64,000 nt of DNA from Cervus elaphus (Eukaryota; Chordata; Mammalia; Artiodactyla; Cervidae). The notes under the pieces are model-generated. The model saw only the letters and a program-made list of their open reading frames with translations. It made no database searches and had not been told where the DNA came from. The stretch's first letter is position 1. Every line of letters begins with the position of its first letter. Location: the NCBI RefSeq assembly GCF_910594005.1, contig NC_057823.1:94908015-94972014 (forward strand), in the 5' to 3' direction. Shown here in pieces: positions 61,846 to 64,000 of the stretch. A program made the translations under genes and the position numbers.

Positions 61846-62814
61846 CACCCTCCCCACCCCCACCATTAAAACATTTTATCTGAAAAGTACTATAGACTCA
61901 CAAGAAGTTGCAAAAATCACTCATAGGCTCCTATGTAACCGTCACTCAACTTCTAATGATGACAGCTTGTAAGTAATACAATAGGTAATAAGATTGTAAT
62001 ACAATATCAAAACCAGGTAGTTGATATTGTATAATAGTATTCACTATACTACAAACTTGATTCCATTTTCATCATTTTTTACTGGCATACATTTGAGAGT
62101 GTGTGTGCATGTGTGTATGAGATGCAGTTTCATTCCATGCATATGTTTGTGTACCTGCCACTGTAATCAAGATATGGAACTGTTCTCACAAGAGAGAGAA
62201 ACTTCTTCATGCTACCCCTTAAATCATGCCCCCAAAGATGTATACAGTACACTGGAGATTCTCAATAACTCATATAATAATGATGCCTATTCTTTTCTTA
62301 CGGTGAGAATTGTCTCTAGAATGCAGCAGACCATGAGGTGGCAGTTCCAAGTGCACTGGAGCAATGAGGTAAGATGAAACTAAGGGTGAAAACATAACAC
62401 TGGCCATTGGAGAGAAATACAGCATCCCTTGTGCTAGTGTTAATACCATCCACTCAATCTGGACCAAAGTCAAATGCAAATTTGGGAGAATTGTTTTACT
62501 TAAAGGAGCCATGATGAAAATAAGAACCCGACACCCTGTAGAGCTCCAGGACTTAGTATAGAAGTTGAAGTATAGAAATTGACAAATATCAATTGATAAT
62601 GATGAAGTAAGACGTTTGTTATCATAATGTTCAGAGGACTTGCTAATTGCCTTATCTGTGCATCAGACAACTTCCAATTTTACACAAAAGATAAAGCTTG
62701 TCACCCAAGAAATACCCTGTAAAAAGGCCATATATGTCAGAACTTTGGTAAATATGACTCATAATTATCAGCCATCCCGAGAGACTATGCCTGCTTCTCT
62801 TTGTATGTTGGTGG

Positions 62815-63010
62815 TATAGGCTAATGGCTAAGCATATTACTCTTACCTGCTGTGTGACCTTGGCTAATTGACTTAACATTTCTGTGCCCCAGTTTCCTTT
62901 TCTGTAAACTGAAGGTGATTGATTAGAGGGCCTAACTCAGGGTTGTTGCAAGGGTGAAGCCCTTAGAACAGTGCCTTACAGAGTGTAAATGCTCAGTTTC
63001 AATTAATATT
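62815..63010 (+). mobile_element. MIR
   Basis: TGCTGTGTGACCTTGGCTAA, CCCCAGTTTCCTTTTCTGTA and TAGAACAGTGCCTTACAGAG. Well preserved. Confidence 0.85.
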
Positions 63011-63179
63011 TTATCATTATTAGGACTGGGCTAACCTTAAATGCCATTTCCCAGTAATTGCCCCTAAATTTTGCTTCTTTATATCAAAACTCTTAATATC
63101 AGTAACTTTTACATTGAACATACATAGATTTTTAAGGACAGATGTTCTTTTAAATAAAACCATTCACTGTGCAGACTAA

Positions 63180-63390
63180 TGTTAAGCACATAGGCTCTGG
63201 GTTCAAGACCCAACCCTTACTAATTACAGACTAATTGTACAGCTTGGGCAAGGAAATTCCCTAAGTCATAGTTTCCTTATCTGTAGTCAGGGGGTTAGTA
63301 AATAGTACCTTAAACTTGTTGTAATGGTTAAATGAAATAATTCATGTGAGGTTCTTGGCACATAATTAGCACTTTATTGCTATTAGCTGA
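63180..63390 (+). mobile_element. MIR
   Basis: GGCTCTGGGTTCAAGACCC to GGTTCTTGGCACATAATTAG. A BovB fragment is inserted at its 3' end (63396). Confidence 0.8.
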
Positions 63391-63395
63391 TTTTG

Positions 63396-63652
63396 CCGTT
63401 GTTCAGTCACTCAGTCATGTCTGACTCTTTGTGACTCCTTGGACTGCAGCATGCCAGGCTTCCGTGTCCTTCACCATCTCCCAGAGCTTGCTCGAACTCA
63501 TGTCCATTGAGTCGGTGATGCCATCCAACCATCTTGTCCTCTGTTGTCCCCTTCTCCTCCTGCCTTCAATTTTTCCCAGCATCAGGGTCTTTTCCAGTGA
63601 GTTGGCTGTTCGAATCGGGTGGCCAAAGGATTGGAACTTCAGCTTCAGCATC
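63396..63652 (-). mobile_element. BovB 3' fragment
   Basis: Begins GTTGTTCAGTCACTCAGTC and continues through the CCATCCAACCATCTTGTCC block to GCTTCAGCATCAGT. It is inserted at the 3' end of a MIR. The flanks TATTAGCTGAT and TAATAGCTCAT may be a diverged target-site duplication. Confidence 0.9.
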
Positions 63653-64000
63653 AGTCAGTAATAGCTCATGAAGTTCCAGGGGTACTTGGGAGAAGGGACA
63701 TTGAACCAAGTATAAAAGAGCACTTCTCCAGCCCAGTGACCAGTCACATCTGAGGACAGAGGATTTGGAGCAAGCACCTAACGGTGTAGATTCCCAGGTG
63801 CTGCAGAAACTACGAATTGCCACCCCACACATCTCCATCCTCTTCTTCCTGTTAGTAATTGAACCCTACCACTTGCCAGTGAAGAGGACACATGGCCAGT
63901 AGAACCAAAGCCATGTATTCCCAGCATGCTTTGTAACTAGCTGCGGCCATATTTCTTCTGGCAATGGAATGTGCACCACTTGTGCACTTCCTGACAAATG

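Larger units (their letters stand above)
41601..64000. other. Intergenic DNA upstream of ELL2
   Basis: No coding exon is recognised beyond the promoter. The region is dense in retroposons, including five BovB fragments (44918, 45842, 56680, 58866, 63396), five Bov-tA / Bov-A SINEs, L1 pieces, several MIRs and MER5-type elements. Stretches where I see neither gene nor confident repeat: 41721-44064, 49017-49784, 52723-53899, 55723-56430, 57739-58865, 61846-62814 and 63653-64000. A divergent non-coding transcript from the CpG island is possible but not shown. Confidence 0.7.

Overview
This window is mammalian nuclear DNA from a ruminant, almost certainly a bovid. The evidence is six BovB (RTE-type LINE) fragments, more than a dozen Bov-tA / Bov-A SINEs, two CHR-type tRNA-like SINEs and artiodactyl L1 3' ends, on a background of old MIR, L2 and MER5-type repeats. 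Nothing seen separates cattle from sheep, goat or another bovid. There are no bacterial-type operons, CRISPR arrays or phage genes.

The only protein-coding gene I can support is ELL2 (RNA polymerase II elongation factor ELL2), on the minus strand. Exon 1 (53 codons, 41019-41177) lies in a dense CpG island and exon 2 (16 codons, 22312-22359) lies 18.7 kb downstream. Both have good splice sites and both end in phase 0. I found no exon 3, so 1-22311 is read as the start of intron 2, with the rest of the gene off the left edge. The promoter side (41178-41600) carries a TATA-like element, several GC boxes, three CCAAT boxes in sense orientation and a consensus CRE. A 33-codon upstream ORF in the 5' leader or promoter stops one base before the ELL2 start codon.

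Layout: 1-22311 is partial intron 2; 22312-22359 is exon 2; 22360-41018 is intron 1, whose promoter-proximal 2.5 kb is strongly C/T-rich on the plus strand (G/A-rich in the ELL2 RNA sense); 41019-41177 is coding exon 1; 41178-41600 is 5' leader and promoter; 41600-64000 is upstream intergenic DNA dense in retrotransposons. The best preserved transposon is a 2.4 kb BovB at 45842-48239, bounded by a perfect 13-bp target-site duplication and holding a 460-codon open stretch of reverse transcriptase that is nevertheless frameshifted at both ends.

I found no new multi-gene system. The points most worth checking are the uORF abutting the ELL2 start, the alanine run in ELL2, two sites where successive retroposons share a triplicated target sequence, a perfect 19-bp hairpin at a BovB 5' junction, an insertion-like A-rich block with its own duplication, and a very long perfect (AC)n tract.
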